Assembly: GCF_030863805.1 (NCBI RefSeq)
Contig: NZ_CP132957.1
Coordinates: forward strand, 3,534,001-3,598,000
Length of the DNA stretch: 64,000 bases
From: Kineothrix sp. MB12-C1
GTDB lineage: Bacteria; Bacillota; Clostridia; Lachnospirales; Lachnospiraceae
Direction: 5' to 3'
Each line of letters starts with the position of its first letter. Positions within the stretch are counted from its first letter, which is position 1. Below are positions 9,576 through 21,967 of this stretch, piece by piece. The notes below the pieces were generated by a model. It was given only the letters and a program-made list of their open reading frames with translations. It had not been told where the DNA came from and did not search any database. A program made the translations under genes and the position numbers.

Positions 9576-10397
9576 ATGAAGATAATTAAAAATATAAATA
9601 ATAATATCTCTCTATGTCTAGATAGTAATGGCAGAGAGGTCATCGCATTCGGAAAAGGGATTGGATTCATTAAGCCTCCATGTGAAGTACCATTGAACAA
9701 AATTGAGAGAACCTTTTATAACATTAAAGAATTTGGTTATGATGCTATAAAAGATATTCCATCCTCCGTTATTAAAGCTGCAATGCGTATTGTAGACGGG
9801 GTAGAAAGGGAACTGAATGTAACCTTAATGTCAACAGCAACTCTAGCTCTGGCTGATCACATTAATTTCGCGATTCAGAGAATGAATGAGCATATTGTAT
9901 TGGATTTACCTATACAAGAAGACATTAAGCAAATCTATCCCGATGAAATGAAACAAGCCTATAAAGCATTGACAATTATTGAAGAGGAAACCGGAGTCAC
10001 TCTTGACAGAAACGAAGTAGGAACCATAGCACTCCATTTTATTAACAATCAAATTGATGGTAAGGAAAATAACAAGGTTATTAGTAAAGACATTCTTAAA
10101 GAAAGCATTGCCCTCATTGAAAAGGAATTTGATATCTCAATTAATGTGGAAAGTTTTAATTACTCTCGCTTTGCGACACATGTGGATTATTTATTAACAA
10201 GACTCTTAAAGAATAATCAAATTAAAAGTGTAAATATAAGTATGTATGAAACACTTAAACTACAGTATCCTAACACGTATTGCTGTGTAGCAGACATAAA
10301 CACTTTATTTAAAGAGAAATTAAATATAGCGTTAAGTGATGAAGAAAAATTATATCTTATCTTACATATAAATCGTCTGTGCTCGAGAGAGAAATAG
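9576..10397 (+). CDS. licT: BglG/LicT-family transcriptional antiterminator
   Basis: 273 residues. The RNA-binding CAT domain spans about 1-58, PRD1 about 65-170 and PRD2 about 171-273. The four regulatory PRD histidines are H95, H154, H202 and H264, close to the positions in Bacillus LicT. By family knowledge the dimer binds the RAT in the leader when beta-glucoside is present, HPr phosphorylates PRD2 and the EII of the operon inhibits through PRD1. The gene follows its own leader, so it should be autoregulated. Codon use looks more AT-rich than in the flanking housekeeping genes. Confidence 0.93.
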   Translation: MKIIKNINNNISLCLDSNGREVIAFGKGIGFIKPPCEVPLNKIERTFYNIKEFGYDAIKDIPSSVIKAAMRIVDGVERELNVTLMSTATLALADHINFAIQRMNEHIVLDLPIQEDIKQIYPDEMKQAYKALTIIEEETGVTLDRNEVGTIALHFINNQIDGKENNKVISKDILKESIALIEKEFDISINVESFNYSRFATHVDYLLTRLLKNNQIKSVNISMYETLKLQYPNTYCCVADINTLFKEKLNIALSDEEKLYLILHINRLCSREK

Positions 10398-10475
10398 TAC
10401 CAAAGTCAGGGAATTCAGTGTAATAGGTGGCCAATATTATGCTATCCAAATAAAAATCTATAGAGGGAGAAATCG

Positions 10476-13332
<2,857 letters not shown>

Positions 13333-13357
13333 ATAAGTGAAATATCTATAATCGATA

Positions 13358-13400
13358 AAGCCATGTAAGGGAATAAAGAATCTCTTACATGGCTTATATC
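13358..13400 (+). terminator. Terminator of the beta-glucoside operon
   Basis: A perfect 12-base stem, 13358-13369 with 13384-13395, around a 14-base loop, followed by TATATCAT. It lies 25 bases after the glucosidase stop and before the convergent hydrolase gene; the tail is only moderately T-rich on either strand. Confidence 0.7.
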
Positions 13401-13458
13401 ATCTTATATCATAAACTAATGTTAATTTCTCATTGAGCTGAAGTTCTCCCATATATTA

Positions 13459-14454
13459 TTAGGAATCACAATTATCGAATATCGGCTCAATATATTCTTT
13501 AATAAAGTCTATCCTATCCGTGACCCGTGGTGCAAAAAGTGAGGTGATAGAAACTACCATTTTTTTCTTTGTATTAAAATAAATTACATTTCCCCCATCT
13601 CCCATAGCAGCACAGGCATGTTCTTTATCATCAATAATCCACCATAAGTAACCAAATGAAAGATTGGCTTCTTCCCATCGGCTATGTACCATTGTACTCT
13701 CATCGATCCATTGAGTTGACACAAGTTGTTTTCCATTCCACATTCCGCCATCTAAGTATAATTGACCGATCTTTGCCATATCGGTAGGAGAAAGGGTAAG
13801 CCCCCAACCGCCTGCATTTACTCCTTTTGGATCAACGACCCAGCCGCTGATATTTTTAGCTTTATTAAATTCACGCTGTTCCTTCGCACTATGAAGAACC
13901 ACATTACTTTCCACAGTAATTCCCAACGGTGAAAATAAGTTCTCTGTTGCGAAATCAAGTACGGATTGCCCGGTTGCTTTTATGAGAATACCGGACAAAA
14001 TATCCGGTCCTATGAGAGGAGTGTACCTAAAATCCCCTATCTTCCCGTTACCGCCCAATAAATTGAGTGTAAAATTTACCCAATCATTATTCGTGAAATA
14101 CTTTATGTAAGCGTAGGGTGCAAACTTATATTTATACGGAGCTGTCATTGTCAGCAAATCTTTAAGTGTGATATTCTGTATTGTTTTTTCCTTTCTTTTC
14201 ACTTTGTAAGTAGGAAAAAAGTCCAACACTTTCTGATTAATATTTTTGATGTACCCTTTGTCTATAGCGATTCCGATCAATATAGAAAGGATACTTTTTG
14301 ATACGGAGTAAACGTGGATATGGCTAGTAGAAGAGCATTCATTAAAATAATTTTCATATAACTCTTTACCGTCCTTTAGGATCATGATACCTGCAATATT
14401 GCTGTAATCATTTTGTATTTTCTTTTCTAATTCCGCTATTTTTTCTTTATTCAT
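13459..14454 (-). CDS. Beta-lactamase-fold serine hydrolase (class C-like)
   Basis: 331 residues with the serine-hydrolase/transpeptidase fold. The catalytic SxxK motif is S50-V-S-K53. GGWGL and a late GDGGN segment (in place of the usual HxG/KTG box) fit the class C beta-lactamase-like esterase family. No signal peptide or membrane helix is visible, so it is probably cytoplasmic and unlikely to be a true antibiotic beta-lactamase. It lies 15 bases downstream of the MerR-family gene and is probably cotranscribed from the MerR-type promoter at 15397. Substrate unknown. Confidence 0.85.
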   Translation of the reverse strand: MNKEKIAELEKKIQNDYSNIAGIMILKDGKELYENYFNECSSTSHIHVYSVSKSILSILIGIAIDKGYIKNINQKVLDFFPTYKVKRKEKTIQNITLKDLLTMTAPYKYKFAPYAYIKYFTNNDWVNFTLNLLGGNGKIGDFRYTPLIGPDILSGILIKATGQSVLDFATENLFSPLGITVESNVVLHSAKEQREFNKAKNISGWVVDPKGVNAGGWGLTLSPTDMAKIGQLYLDGGMWNGKQLVSTQWIDESTMVHSRWEEANLSFGYLWWIIDDKEHACAAMGDGGNVIYFNTKKKMVVSITSLFAPRVTDRIDFIKEYIEPIFDNCDS

Positions 14455-14469
14455 ATATTTCTCTCCACA

Positions 14470-15321
14470 TCATTTATTGTTTTTCGGATAAACATTTGAC
14501 AATTTCTTTTTAACAGGATAATAAATTTCGGTTATAAGTTCACTTTCTTTTGAAACTTGAGAAGGATCGGTTACATATACTTCATAAAGGGCATTATTAC
14601 TTTCATAGCCCTCCTTTTCCGCCCACTCACGCTGTTTCGTGTAGACGGAAGATAGGGCAGAATAAGAACCGTATAGAATTGTTTTTAAGCATAAACCCGG
14701 ATGAAAATCTCTTGTACCTTTGGCATATTCCATTATCGGAATCGCGAATTCAGTATCTAAACCAAACGGACTAAATTCTGCGCTGTGGAAAAGTACCATC
14801 GGCGGAGCGAGCATAGTTAATTTATCATCTGTAATTTTCCTGAATAATTTATGAAAGCAGTTACTGTACTCGTCAGCAAAATCGCATTCATGAACCATCT
14901 TCCGGATAGATAGAATACACATCGCCGGTACGTCCGCAAGTCGAACGTCGATGCTTTCCATATATGACATAATTGTCTTGCCTCGCTTTAAATTAGATAT
15001 ATCATTACTTAGCTGCTCTAAGGTTTTTTCAAATTCCTGTACTTGTTGTTCCATCTCCCTTTTCTTCTTGATAAGAGATAAATAAAGTTTTTCATCCTGT
15101 GAATCTTTTAAATCAAGTATTGCTTTAATTTCTTCCAAAGAGAAACTGTAAGCTTTTAGCCGGTTGATAAATAACATCGTCTCCAATTGCTGGATAGAAT
15201 AATATCTATAACCACTTTCCGGGTTGACTTCACTAGGAAATATCAATCCGATTTCCTCATAATATCTAAGTGTTTTTGTGGATACGGCACATATTTTTGA
15301 AAACTCTCCAATAGATAACAA
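14470..15321 (-). CDS. MerR-family regulator with GyrI-like effector domain
   Basis: 284 residues from a TTG at 15321 that has GGAGG seven bases upstream. A longer frame begins at 15405, but that start lies inside the promoter, so it is rejected. The N-terminal 70 residues form a MerR helix-turn-helix with the usual KTLRYYEEIGL segment, a coiled coil covers about 75-115, and the rest resembles a GyrI/BmrR-type drug-binding domain. Expected to twist and activate its own 19-bp-spacer promoter when a hydrophobic ligand binds. The downstream hydrolase is the likely output gene. Confidence 0.88.
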   Translation of the reverse strand: MLSIGEFSKICAVSTKTLRYYEEIGLIFPSEVNPESGYRYYSIQQLETMLFINRLKAYSFSLEEIKAILDLKDSQDEKLYLSLIKKKREMEQQVQEFEKTLEQLSNDISNLKRGKTIMSYMESIDVRLADVPAMCILSIRKMVHECDFADEYSNCFHKLFRKITDDKLTMLAPPMVLFHSAEFSPFGLDTEFAIPIMEYAKGTRDFHPGLCLKTILYGSYSALSSVYTKQREWAEKEGYESNNALYEVYVTDPSQVSKESELITEIYYPVKKKLSNVYPKNNK

Positions 15322-15396
15322 AAGAGCACCTCCGTTCTTTCTTTTCATTATGTATAATTCGTAACTGTTCGGTACCTTCACAATTACTTTAACTCT

Positions 15397-15427
15397 ACTA
15401 TACACTTTACCCTAAGGGCAAAGTCAA
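15397..15427 (-). promoter_or_regulatory. MerR-type promoter with operator in a 19-bp spacer
   Basis: On the minus strand TTGACT (15422-15427) and TATAGT (15397-15402) are separated by 19 bases instead of 17. The spacer contains an inverted repeat whose arms are TTTGCCCT and AGGGTAAA (one mismatch). A long spacer occupied by a dyad is the hallmark of MerR-regulated promoters, and the gene downstream encodes such a regulator. Confidence 0.78.
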
Positions 15428-15533
15428 CGACAATATGCTCATTTACAATGAAAATGAACTACTGTCGAAAAAGATAATAAAACAGATACCTTTAAAGGAA
15501 AAGTCAAAAGATGGATTTGTATTTATGGAAATA

Positions 15534-15581
15534 TAAGCCGGGTAAGGAAATTTACTAGACTTCCCTGCCCGGCTTACATTA
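15534..15581 (-). terminator. Terminator after the activase-like gene
   Basis: TAAGCCGGG (15534-15542) pairs perfectly with CCCGGCTTA (15568-15576), with an additional inner GGAA/TTCC pairing. It lies about 90 bases beyond the stop of the minus-strand activase gene. The T-tail is modest on both strands (TATATTT on minus, ATTATTTTT on plus). Confidence 0.6.
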
Positions 15582-15663
15582 TTTTTATAAAATACGGCCC
15601 TTTGCGCCCGGAATAAAAACTAATTCAGACACCACCAGCCCCCCTCAATGCAGTCTCACACTT

Positions 15664-18600
15664 TTATACTTCCACAGTAAGGTTCTTCTGTGCAGTAGAT
15701 AACATCAACTTAATTCGATTCAACTGATTCACCTCGCTGGCTCCCGGATCGTAGTCGATGGCAACGATGTTAGAAAGAGGATATTGCTTTCTGAGTTCTT
15801 TAATAACACCTTTACCTACTACGTGGTTAGGGAGGCAGCCGAAGGGCTGTGTACATACGATGTTATTCACGCCGCTTTGAATCAGTTCTACCATTTCACC
15901 GGTCAGGAACCAACCTTCACCGGTCTGATTGCCGATGGATACGATTGGTTTCGCATAGTCCACAAGTTTGTAGATGCTGACCGGAGGATGGAAATGTTTA
16001 CTCTTTTGCAGAGCGTGTCTTGCGGCAGAGCGCAGAAGCTCAATGCCGTCAATGCCGAGCCGTGAGACAAAAGCCGTTTTCTTGCTCATGCCGAGTTCTT
16101 GTGCCTTATATATCTGGTTGTAGAAACAGTAGAGCATGAAGTCCATCAAATCAGGAACTACAGCCTCGGCACCTTCGGATTCCAGAAGTTCGACGAGATG
16201 ATTGTTAGCTGCCGGAGCGAATTTAACGAGAATCTCACCGACAATGCCAACCTTAGGTTTTGTCTCTTCTGTGATTGGAATTGCGTCGAAATCAGCCACG
16301 ATCAGGCGGCACATTTTTCGGAACTTGAAATAGCTTAAATGTTTAGCGGATACGAACTCCTGACATTTTTTTAACCATTTACTATGTACCTCTTCTACAG
16401 AGCCGGGTGTCTTCTCATAAGGTCTCATACGGTAGATACAGCGCATGAAGATATCGCCGAAGATGGCACCATAGGCAGCACGCATAAGTAAATTCGCATT
16501 TAGCCGGAAGCCCGGATTGTGTTCGATTCCTCCCATGTTAAGAGAGATGACCGGGATTTGCTGCATGCCGGCTTTCTCCAAAGCGCGTCGGATGAAGCCC
16601 ACATAGTTAGTGGCACGGCAACCGCCGCCGGTTTGGGACATTACGACTGCGACTTTGTTTAAATCGTATTTACCGGACTGGAGGGCATCCATAATCTGTC
16701 CCACTACGAGAAGCGAAGGGTAGCAGGCGTCGTTATTTACATATTTCAGACCTACATCGACTGCACGTTTATTATCGTTCGCTAATACTTCAAAGCGATA
16801 ACCACAGGCGTTAAATGCAGATTCCAGGATTTCAAAATGAATCGGTGACATCTGTGGACAAAGAATGGTATAATCTTTGCGCATTTCTTCTGTGAATTCC
16901 ACTTTATGTATCGCGGAGGACTGCACCTTTCGCGTTTGATTTTTGTTTTCTCTGACACGGATGGCGGAAAGCAGGGAGCGGATACGAATCCTGGCTGCTC
17001 CTAAGTTGTTAACCTCATCGATCTTTAAACAAGTATATATTTTTCCGGAGCCTGTCAGAATGTCATTTACCTGATCGGTAGTAACGGCATCCAGACCACA
17101 GCCGAAAGAATTAAGCTGAATTAAATCCAAATCATCCCTTGTTTTCACATAGCTTGCAGCAGCGTACAATCTGGAATGATACATCCACTGATCGGAAACG
17201 ATAAGAGGGCGTTCAGGACTTTTCAAATGGGAAATGGAGTCCTCGGTAAGAACAGCAATACCATAAGAGGTAATCAGTTCCGGAATACCGTGATTAATTT
17301 CCGGGTCGATATGGTAAGGGCGCCCAGCCAAAACAATTCCATGTGTTCCGGTTTCCTCCAGATACTGAAGGGTTTCCTCTCCCTTTTTCATCATATCCAG
17401 CCTTGCCTGATCAAGTTCTTCCCATGCCTCTTGTGCAGCGATCAGAATTTCCTCTGCGGGAATTTCGGTGAATTCTTTAATTAATGACTCGGATATCGTC
17501 TTAATATCGCGGAAGGACATGAAAGGGTTACGCAAAATAGCTTCTTCGCGTCCGATTTCTTCCATATTATTTTTTATATTCTCCGGATAAGAGGTGACGA
17601 TCGGACAGTTGTAATGATTGTTTGCCTCTTCGAATTCGTTGCGTTCATAAAACAGGGAAGGATAGAAGATAAAGTCCACACCCTTTTGAATGAGCCAGCT
17701 CACATGACCGTGTACGAGCTTGGCGGGATAGCATTCGGATTCGCTCGGAATGGATTCGATACCGAGAGAGTAAATATTATGGTTGGACAGGGGAGATAAT
17801 ACCACCTGATACCCAAGCTTTGTAAAAAAGGTGTGCCAGAACGGATAGTTCTCATACATGTTGAGTACGCGGGGAATTCCTACCCGGCCTCTTTTCGCTT
17901 CATCGGCAGGAAGAGGTTCATATCCGAAGATTCTTTTCAACTTATAATCGAAAAGATTTGGGATTCCATTTTCATTTTTTGCTTTTCCCAGTCCCCGTTC
18001 ACATCGGTTGCCGGAAATATATTGTCTGCCTCCGCTGAATTTATTAACGGTGAGGCGGCAGTTATTCGTACAGCCCTTGCATTTTGCCATATTAGTCTGG
18101 AATTGAAGCGCATTGATCTGATCGATGGAGAGCATTGTGGAGTCATACTCCTCGCTGTAACGTTCGCGCGCGATAAGAGCAGCTCCGAATGCCCCCATAA
18201 TTCCGGCAATATCCGGACGAATGGCTTCGCAGTCCGCAATTTTCTCAAAGCTTCTTAAGACAGCATCGTTATAGAAAGTACCGCCTTGTACGACAATATG
18301 CTTACCGAGCTCAGAGGCGTCGGATACTTTGATTACTTTAAACAGAGCATTTTTCACAACGGAATAAGCAAGGCCGGCAGAGATATCGGAGACCTTCGCT
18401 CCTTCCTTCTGGGCCTGTTTTACCTTGGAATTCATAAATACCGTACAGCGGGTACCCAAGTCGATCGGATGCTCAGCGAATAAGGCGGCCTTGGCGAAAT
18501 CCTCCACGCTATAATTTAGAGATTTGGCGAAGGTCTCAATAAAGGAGCCGCAACCTGCTGAACAAGCTTCATTTAACTGTACGCTGTCAACGGTTTGATT

Positions 18601-19899
18601 TTTGATCTTAATGCATTTCATATCCTGCCCGCCGATATCGAGGATACAATCCACGGAAGGATCGAAGAAGGCGGCGGCATAATAGTGAGCCACTGTCTCC
18701 ACCTCACCGTCATCCAGTAAAAAGGCAGCTTTCATTAAGGCTTCTCCGTAACCTGTGGAACAGGAACGAACGATATGTACATCTTCCGGGAGAAGAGAAT
18801 AAATTTCCTTAATGGAACGTATGGCTGTATTTAGAGGGCTTCCATCGTTGCTGCTATAGAAAGAATAAAGCAGGGAGCCGTCTTCAGCCACCAAAGCGAC
18901 TTTTGTAGTGGTACTTCCGGCATCGACACCAAGGAAGCAGTTGCCGCGATAGGAAGCCAGATCCGCAGTACCCACATGGTGTGTGGAGTGACGTTTGCTG
19001 AATGCGGCATAATCCTCTTCATCGGTAAATAATGGTTCCATACGTTCCACTTCAAAATCCATCTTAATATCGGAAGAGAGTTTTTCCACCATGACTGCCA
19101 TGGAATAGGATACGTCTTGCTTCGCATTTAAAGCGGAGCCTATCGCTGCGAAAAGATGAGAATGTTCCGTATCGATAATATGTTCATCATCCAGCTTTAA
19201 AGTGCGGATAAAAGCCTCTTTTAATTCGGATAGGAAGTACAGCGGACCGCCCAGAAAGGCCACGTGCCCACGAATCGGCTTGCCGCAGGCAAGACCGGAA
19301 ATTGTCTGATTTACCACCGCCTGGAAGATGGAGGCGGAAAGGTCTTCCTTCGTTGCCCCTTCATTGATAAGTGGCTGAATGTCGGACTTGGCGAAGACAC
19401 CGCATCTTGCTGCAATCGTATATAGGGAGTTGTAATTCTTTGCATATTCGTTAAGACCGGAGGCGTCTGTCTGAAGGAGGGAGGCCATCTGATCGATAAA
19501 GGAGCCAGTTCCCCCGGCGCAGATACCGTTCATGCGCTGTTCTACGTTACCGCCTTCAAAATAAATAATTTTCGCGTCCTCACCGCCAAGTTCTATGGCA
19601 ACATCCGTCCTGGGAGCCAGTTCCTGTAATGTGGTGGAGACTGCGATAACTTCCTGGACGAAGGGGACTTTCAAATGGTTAGCAAGAGTGAGTCCGCCTG
19701 AGCCTGTAATCATTGGATGAAGCTCTATATTGCCGAGTTTATCGTAAGCTTTCTGTAAAAGGCCTGCTAAAGATTCTTTAATATTAGCAAAATGCCGTTC
19801 ATAGTCAGAAAATAAAATTTCATGTGTATCGTTCAAGATGGCAATTTTGACCGTAGTGGAACCGATGTCTATGCCAAGCGTATATTGTAATTTGCTCAT
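15664..19899 (-). CDS. Giant 2-hydroxyacyl-CoA dehydratase activase-like protein
   Basis: 1411 residues. Two ASKHA-type ATPase domains of the BadF/BcrA/HgdC family are fused in tandem, with [10 protein letters not shown] near residue 9 and [10 protein letters not shown] near 321; cysteines in CAGGTGSF and CSAGCGSF may bind the shared iron-sulfur cluster. A cysteine motif CxxCxxxC lies near 605. A DUF2229 region follows from about 660, then an HgdB-like dehydratase-subunit region to the C-terminus. By family knowledge such activases hydrolyse ATP to inject an electron into 2-hydroxyacyl-CoA dehydratases or benzoyl-CoA reductases. No separate dehydratase is encoded next to it, so substrate and partner are unknown. 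Start ATG has a GAAAGGG site. Confidence 0.9.
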   Translation of the reverse strand: MSKLQYTLGIDIGSTTVKIAILNDTHEILFSDYERHFANIKESLAGLLQKAYDKLGNIELHPMITGSGGLTLANHLKVPFVQEVIAVSTTLQELAPRTDVAIELGGEDAKIIYFEGGNVEQRMNGICAGGTGSFIDQMASLLQTDASGLNEYAKNYNSLYTIAARCGVFAKSDIQPLINEGATKEDLSASIFQAVVNQTISGLACGKPIRGHVAFLGGPLYFLSELKEAFIRTLKLDDEHIIDTEHSHLFAAIGSALNAKQDVSYSMAVMVEKLSSDIKMDFEVERMEPLFTDEEDYAAFSKRHSTHHVGTADLASYRGNCFLGVDAGSTTTKVALVAEDGSLLYSFYSSNDGSPLNTAIRSIKEIYSLLPEDVHIVRSCSTGYGEALMKAAFLLDDGEVETVAHYYAAAFFDPSVDCILDIGGQDMKCIKIKNQTVDSVQLNEACSAGCGSFIETFAKSLNYSVEDFAKAALFAEHPIDLGTRCTVFMNSKVKQAQKEGAKVSDISAGLAYSVVKNALFKVIKVSDASELGKHIVVQGGTFYNDAVLRSFEKIADCEAIRPDIAGIMGAFGAALIARERYSEEYDSTMLSIDQINALQFQTNMAKCKGCTNNCRLTVNKFSGGRQYISGNRCERGLGKAKNENGIPNLFDYKLKRIFGYEPLPADEAKRGRVGIPRVLNMYENYPFWHTFFTKLGYQVVLSPLSNHNIYSLGIESIPSESECYPAKLVHGHVSWLIQKGVDFIFYPSLFYERNEFEEANNHYNCPIVTSYPENIKNNMEEIGREEAILRNPFMSFRDIKTISESLIKEFTEIPAEEILIAAQEAWEELDQARLDMMKKGEETLQYLEETGTHGIVLAGRPYHIDPEINHGIPELITSYGIAVLTEDSISHLKSPERPLIVSDQWMYHSRLYAAASYVKTRDDLDLIQLNSFGCGLDAVTTDQVNDILTGSGKIYTCLKIDEVNNLGAARIRIRSLLSAIRVRENKNQTRKVQSSAIHKVEFTEEMRKDYTILCPQMSPIHFEILESAFNACGYRFEVLANDNKRAVDVGLKYVNNDACYPSLLVVGQIMDALQSGKYDLNKVAVVMSQTGGGCRATNYVGFIRRALEKAGMQQIPVISLNMGGIEHNPGFRLNANLLMRAAYGAIFGDIFMRCIYRMRPYEKTPGSVEEVHSKWLKKCQEFVSAKHLSYFKFRKMCRLIVADFDAIPITEETKPKVGIVGEILVKFAPAANNHLVELLESEGAEAVVPDLMDFMLYCFYNQIYKAQELGMSKKTAFVSRLGIDGIELLRSAARHALQKSKHFHPPVSIYKLVDYAKPIVSIGNQTGEGWFLTGEMVELIQSGVNNIVCTQPFGCLPNHVVGKGVIKELRKQYPLSNIVAIDYDPGASEVNQLNRIKLMLSTAQKNLTVEV

Positions 19900-20227
19900 A
19901 ATATCGCCCTTTCTATGACTTGTATTACTGGTTCATAATTTATACTGCATATAAAATTTATACTGCATATTAATAGGAAATAACTCCCGAATACGTCAAA
20001 CCATTATACGACAGACAATCATAAAATGCAATTAGCATGAACTAACATTTTGCTAAGAAAGTATTTTTGCTTAAAAAGTTAATAATGAATATAGAAATGT
20101 AAAATTTTTATTAATACAATGAAACCTTCCGTACTTTATTTACTTTTAAATGAGGGAATGTTAGAATGTATTCGTATGTTTGATAATATAATCTTTAAAT
20201 CTGGGAAAACAAAGGAGTCTTTGAAAC
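19900..20227. other. Divergent intergenic region with a short direct repeat
   Basis: 328 AT-rich bases between two divergent genes. It contains the 16-base repeat described separately. A possible minus-strand promoter is TTGACG (19994-19999) and TATTAA with an 18-base spacer; a possible plus-strand -10 box is TATAAT at 20187-20192 without a clear -35. Otherwise nothing recognised. Confidence 0.45.
19937..19970. repeat. Tandem 16-base direct repeat
   Basis: The sequence AATTTATACTGCATAT occurs at 19937-19952 and again, identically, at 19955-19970, an 18-base period. It sits in the leader region of the activase gene, 38 bases upstream of its start codon. It could be a double regulator site or a simple duplication. 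Confidence 0.7.
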
Positions 20228-21094
20228 ATGAGTAATTTTGAGAAAAAATTTGGAAAATATGCGATTAGAAATATATCTCTGATGCTGATTATGTGCTATG
20301 CGGTAGGGTATTTGATCAATCTGGTCAACCCTATGTTTTTATCCTATTTAACGCTTAATCCGTATGAAATTTTACACGGACAGATATGGCGTGTGATCAC
20401 ATGGATTATTGTTCCGCCGGATACTTCCAATTTCTTCTTTGTATTGATTATGCTTTATTTTTATTATTCTATCGGTACAACACTTGAGAGAACATGGGGA
20501 ACTTACCGATATAATATTTACTTATTGTCAGGAATGCTCTTTACAGTCATCGGCAGCTTTTTATTGATGACTTATTGCTATATATTCAATGGTGATATGA
20601 TAGCGGCATATGGTGCCCGGGATTTTTTTAGAATTATTTCCATGTTTTTTAGCACTTATTTTGTTAATATGTCTATTTTCCTCGCTTTTGCAGCTACTTT
20701 TCCCGATGCTCAGGTACTTCTTATGTTCATCATCCCGGTTCGCATTAAATGGCTGGGGATTATATATGGGGTTATATTAGGTATTCAATTTTTATCGGGG
20801 AACGTTTATACCCGGTTTGCGATGGGAGCTTCCTTACTAAACTTCTTCTTATTCTGGTTCACATCGAGAAATCGCATCCATATGTCGCCCAGACAGATGA
20901 AGCGGCGCCAGGAGTTTAAGAAAGAAGTGAAAAGAACTACAGCAATTACTAAGCATAAATGCGCGATTTGCGGCAGAACAGAGATGGACAGCCCGGAGCT
21001 GGAATTCCGATTTTGCTCGAAATGCGATGGGAATTATGAATATTGTCAGGAGCATTTATTTACCCATGAGCATGTGAAGATTTATGATAATTAG
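20228..21094 (+). CDS. Rhomboid-like membrane protein with C-terminal zinc finger
   Basis: 288 residues. Six or so membrane helices between residues 15 and 210 with rhomboid-family landmarks: HGQIWRVITW near 50-60 and SIGTTLERTWG near 81-91. The protease serine motif GxSG is not found where expected, so it is probably an inactive rhomboid-fold protein. The cytoplasmic tail carries a possible zinc site: CAIC (C245, C248), CSKC (C263, C266), C273 and histidines at 276, 280 and 282. ATG preceded by AAAGGAG. It is followed closely by the sigma-like gene. Function unknown; a membrane adaptor or sensor is a guess. Confidence 0.75.
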   Translation: MSNFEKKFGKYAIRNISLMLIMCYAVGYLINLVNPMFLSYLTLNPYEILHGQIWRVITWIIVPPDTSNFFFVLIMLYFYYSIGTTLERTWGTYRYNIYLLSGMLFTVIGSFLLMTYCYIFNGDMIAAYGARDFFRIISMFFSTYFVNMSIFLAFAATFPDAQVLLMFIIPVRIKWLGIIYGVILGIQFLSGNVYTRFAMGASLLNFFLFWFTSRNRIHMSPRQMKRRQEFKKEVKRTTAITKHKCAICGRTEMDSPELEFRFCSKCDGNYEYCQEHLFTHEHVKIYDN

Positions 21095-21145
21095 AATAGA
21101 TAAGTAATGATAACTGTTAGTTATAGGAAATGTGAGGGCTTGAAT

Positions 21146-21967
21146 TTGGATAGAAATTTTGAAGAAGATTTTAATAAATCAGATCGATCAGAGCAGACGG
21201 AGGAAGCGGATAGGAATAAAGAAATTTTATTTGCACGGGCTCTGGAGGATGTGAAGAGAATCGGGAAGGAGCAAGGAAATTATATTTCGAAAGAGCAGTT
21301 AGATGAGGCGTTTGGAGATCTGGATTTGTCTTCAGAGCACATGGAGCTTGTAACCGATTATTTGAAGAAGCAAAAAATTGGAATTGGTGAACCGATAGAC
21401 GTTGATGACTATTTGACGAGGGAAGAAGCCGATTATCTAAGGGAGTATTTAGAAGAATTAACTCTTTTGGGCGAGGTATCACGGGGAGAGCGCGAAGCGA
21501 TTATTCTTTCGGCGATGGCTGGTGATGCGACGGCGCAGATGAGGTTGACGGAGATTTTTTTATTGGAAGTTGTGGAAATTGCTAAGCTTTACAGCGGCCA
21601 GGGTGTATATTTGGAGGATTTAATCGGGGAAGGTAATCTGGCGATCGCCTCAGGAGTGTCTATGCTCGGCTGTGTGGAACATGTGACAGAAGCCGAAGGT
21701 TTTCTGGGTAAGATGATTATGGATGCCATGGAAGAGTATATCGCGGACAGCTTAAGGGATAGGCAGACCGACGAGAAGATGGCAGAACAGGTGAACAAGG
21801 TGGCTGAGCAGGCGAAGCAGCTTGCAGAAGCTTTACAAAAGAAGGTAACACCGCAAGAGCTCGCACAGGAGACGAAGTTGTCGGTAGACGATATACTGGA
21901 AGCGGTGCGTATAAGCGGAGATAATATCGAATATATCGAAAAAGGACGAGATGAGGATGCAGAATAA
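21146..21967 (+). CDS. Sigma-70-like protein lacking region 4
   Basis: 273 residues from a TTG at 21146 that has GAGGG seven bases upstream; an ATG at 21107 in the same frame has no ribosome site and is the alternative. The middle third aligns by eye with sigma-70 regions 1.1 and 1.2-2.2 (GDATAQMRL, YLEDLIGEGNLAI) and the end with region 3 (KVTPQELAQETKLSVDDI). The region 2.3-2.4 aromatic promoter-melting residues are not recognisable, and there is no region 4. It could bind RNA polymerase without normal promoter recognition. It lies between the rhomboid-like gene and an unknown gene that overlaps its 3' end. Confidence 0.75.
   Translation: MDRNFEEDFNKSDRSEQTEEADRNKEILFARALEDVKRIGKEQGNYISKEQLDEAFGDLDLSSEHMELVTDYLKKQKIGIGEPIDVDDYLTREEADYLREYLEELTLLGEVSRGEREAIILSAMAGDATAQMRLTEIFLLEVVEIAKLYSGQGVYLEDLIGEGNLAIASGVSMLGCVEHVTEAEGFLGKMIMDAMEEYIADSLRDRQTDEKMAEQVNKVAEQAKQLAEALQKKVTPQELAQETKLSVDDILEAVRISGDNIEYIEKGRDEDAE

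Noticed and set aside
13459-14454. Antibiotic-resistance beta-lactamase
   Set aside because: No signal peptide, and motifs fit the broad class C-like esterase group better than a true AmpC enzyme.
15322-15405. N-terminal extension of the MerR-family protein
   Set aside because: The extended start lies inside the MerR-type promoter, while a TTG with GGAGG gives the normal family start.
17937-18248. Frames of 100-140 codons on both strands inside the activase gene
   Set aside because: Shadow frames of a long, clearly conserved coding region, without ribosome sites.
19937-19970. CRISPR-like repeat
   Set aside because: Only two copies with a 2-base gap and no cas genes; not an array.
20228-20880. 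Active rhomboid protease
   Set aside because: The GxSG catalytic serine motif is not found in the expected helix; GAS near residue 200 is not followed by the usual pattern.
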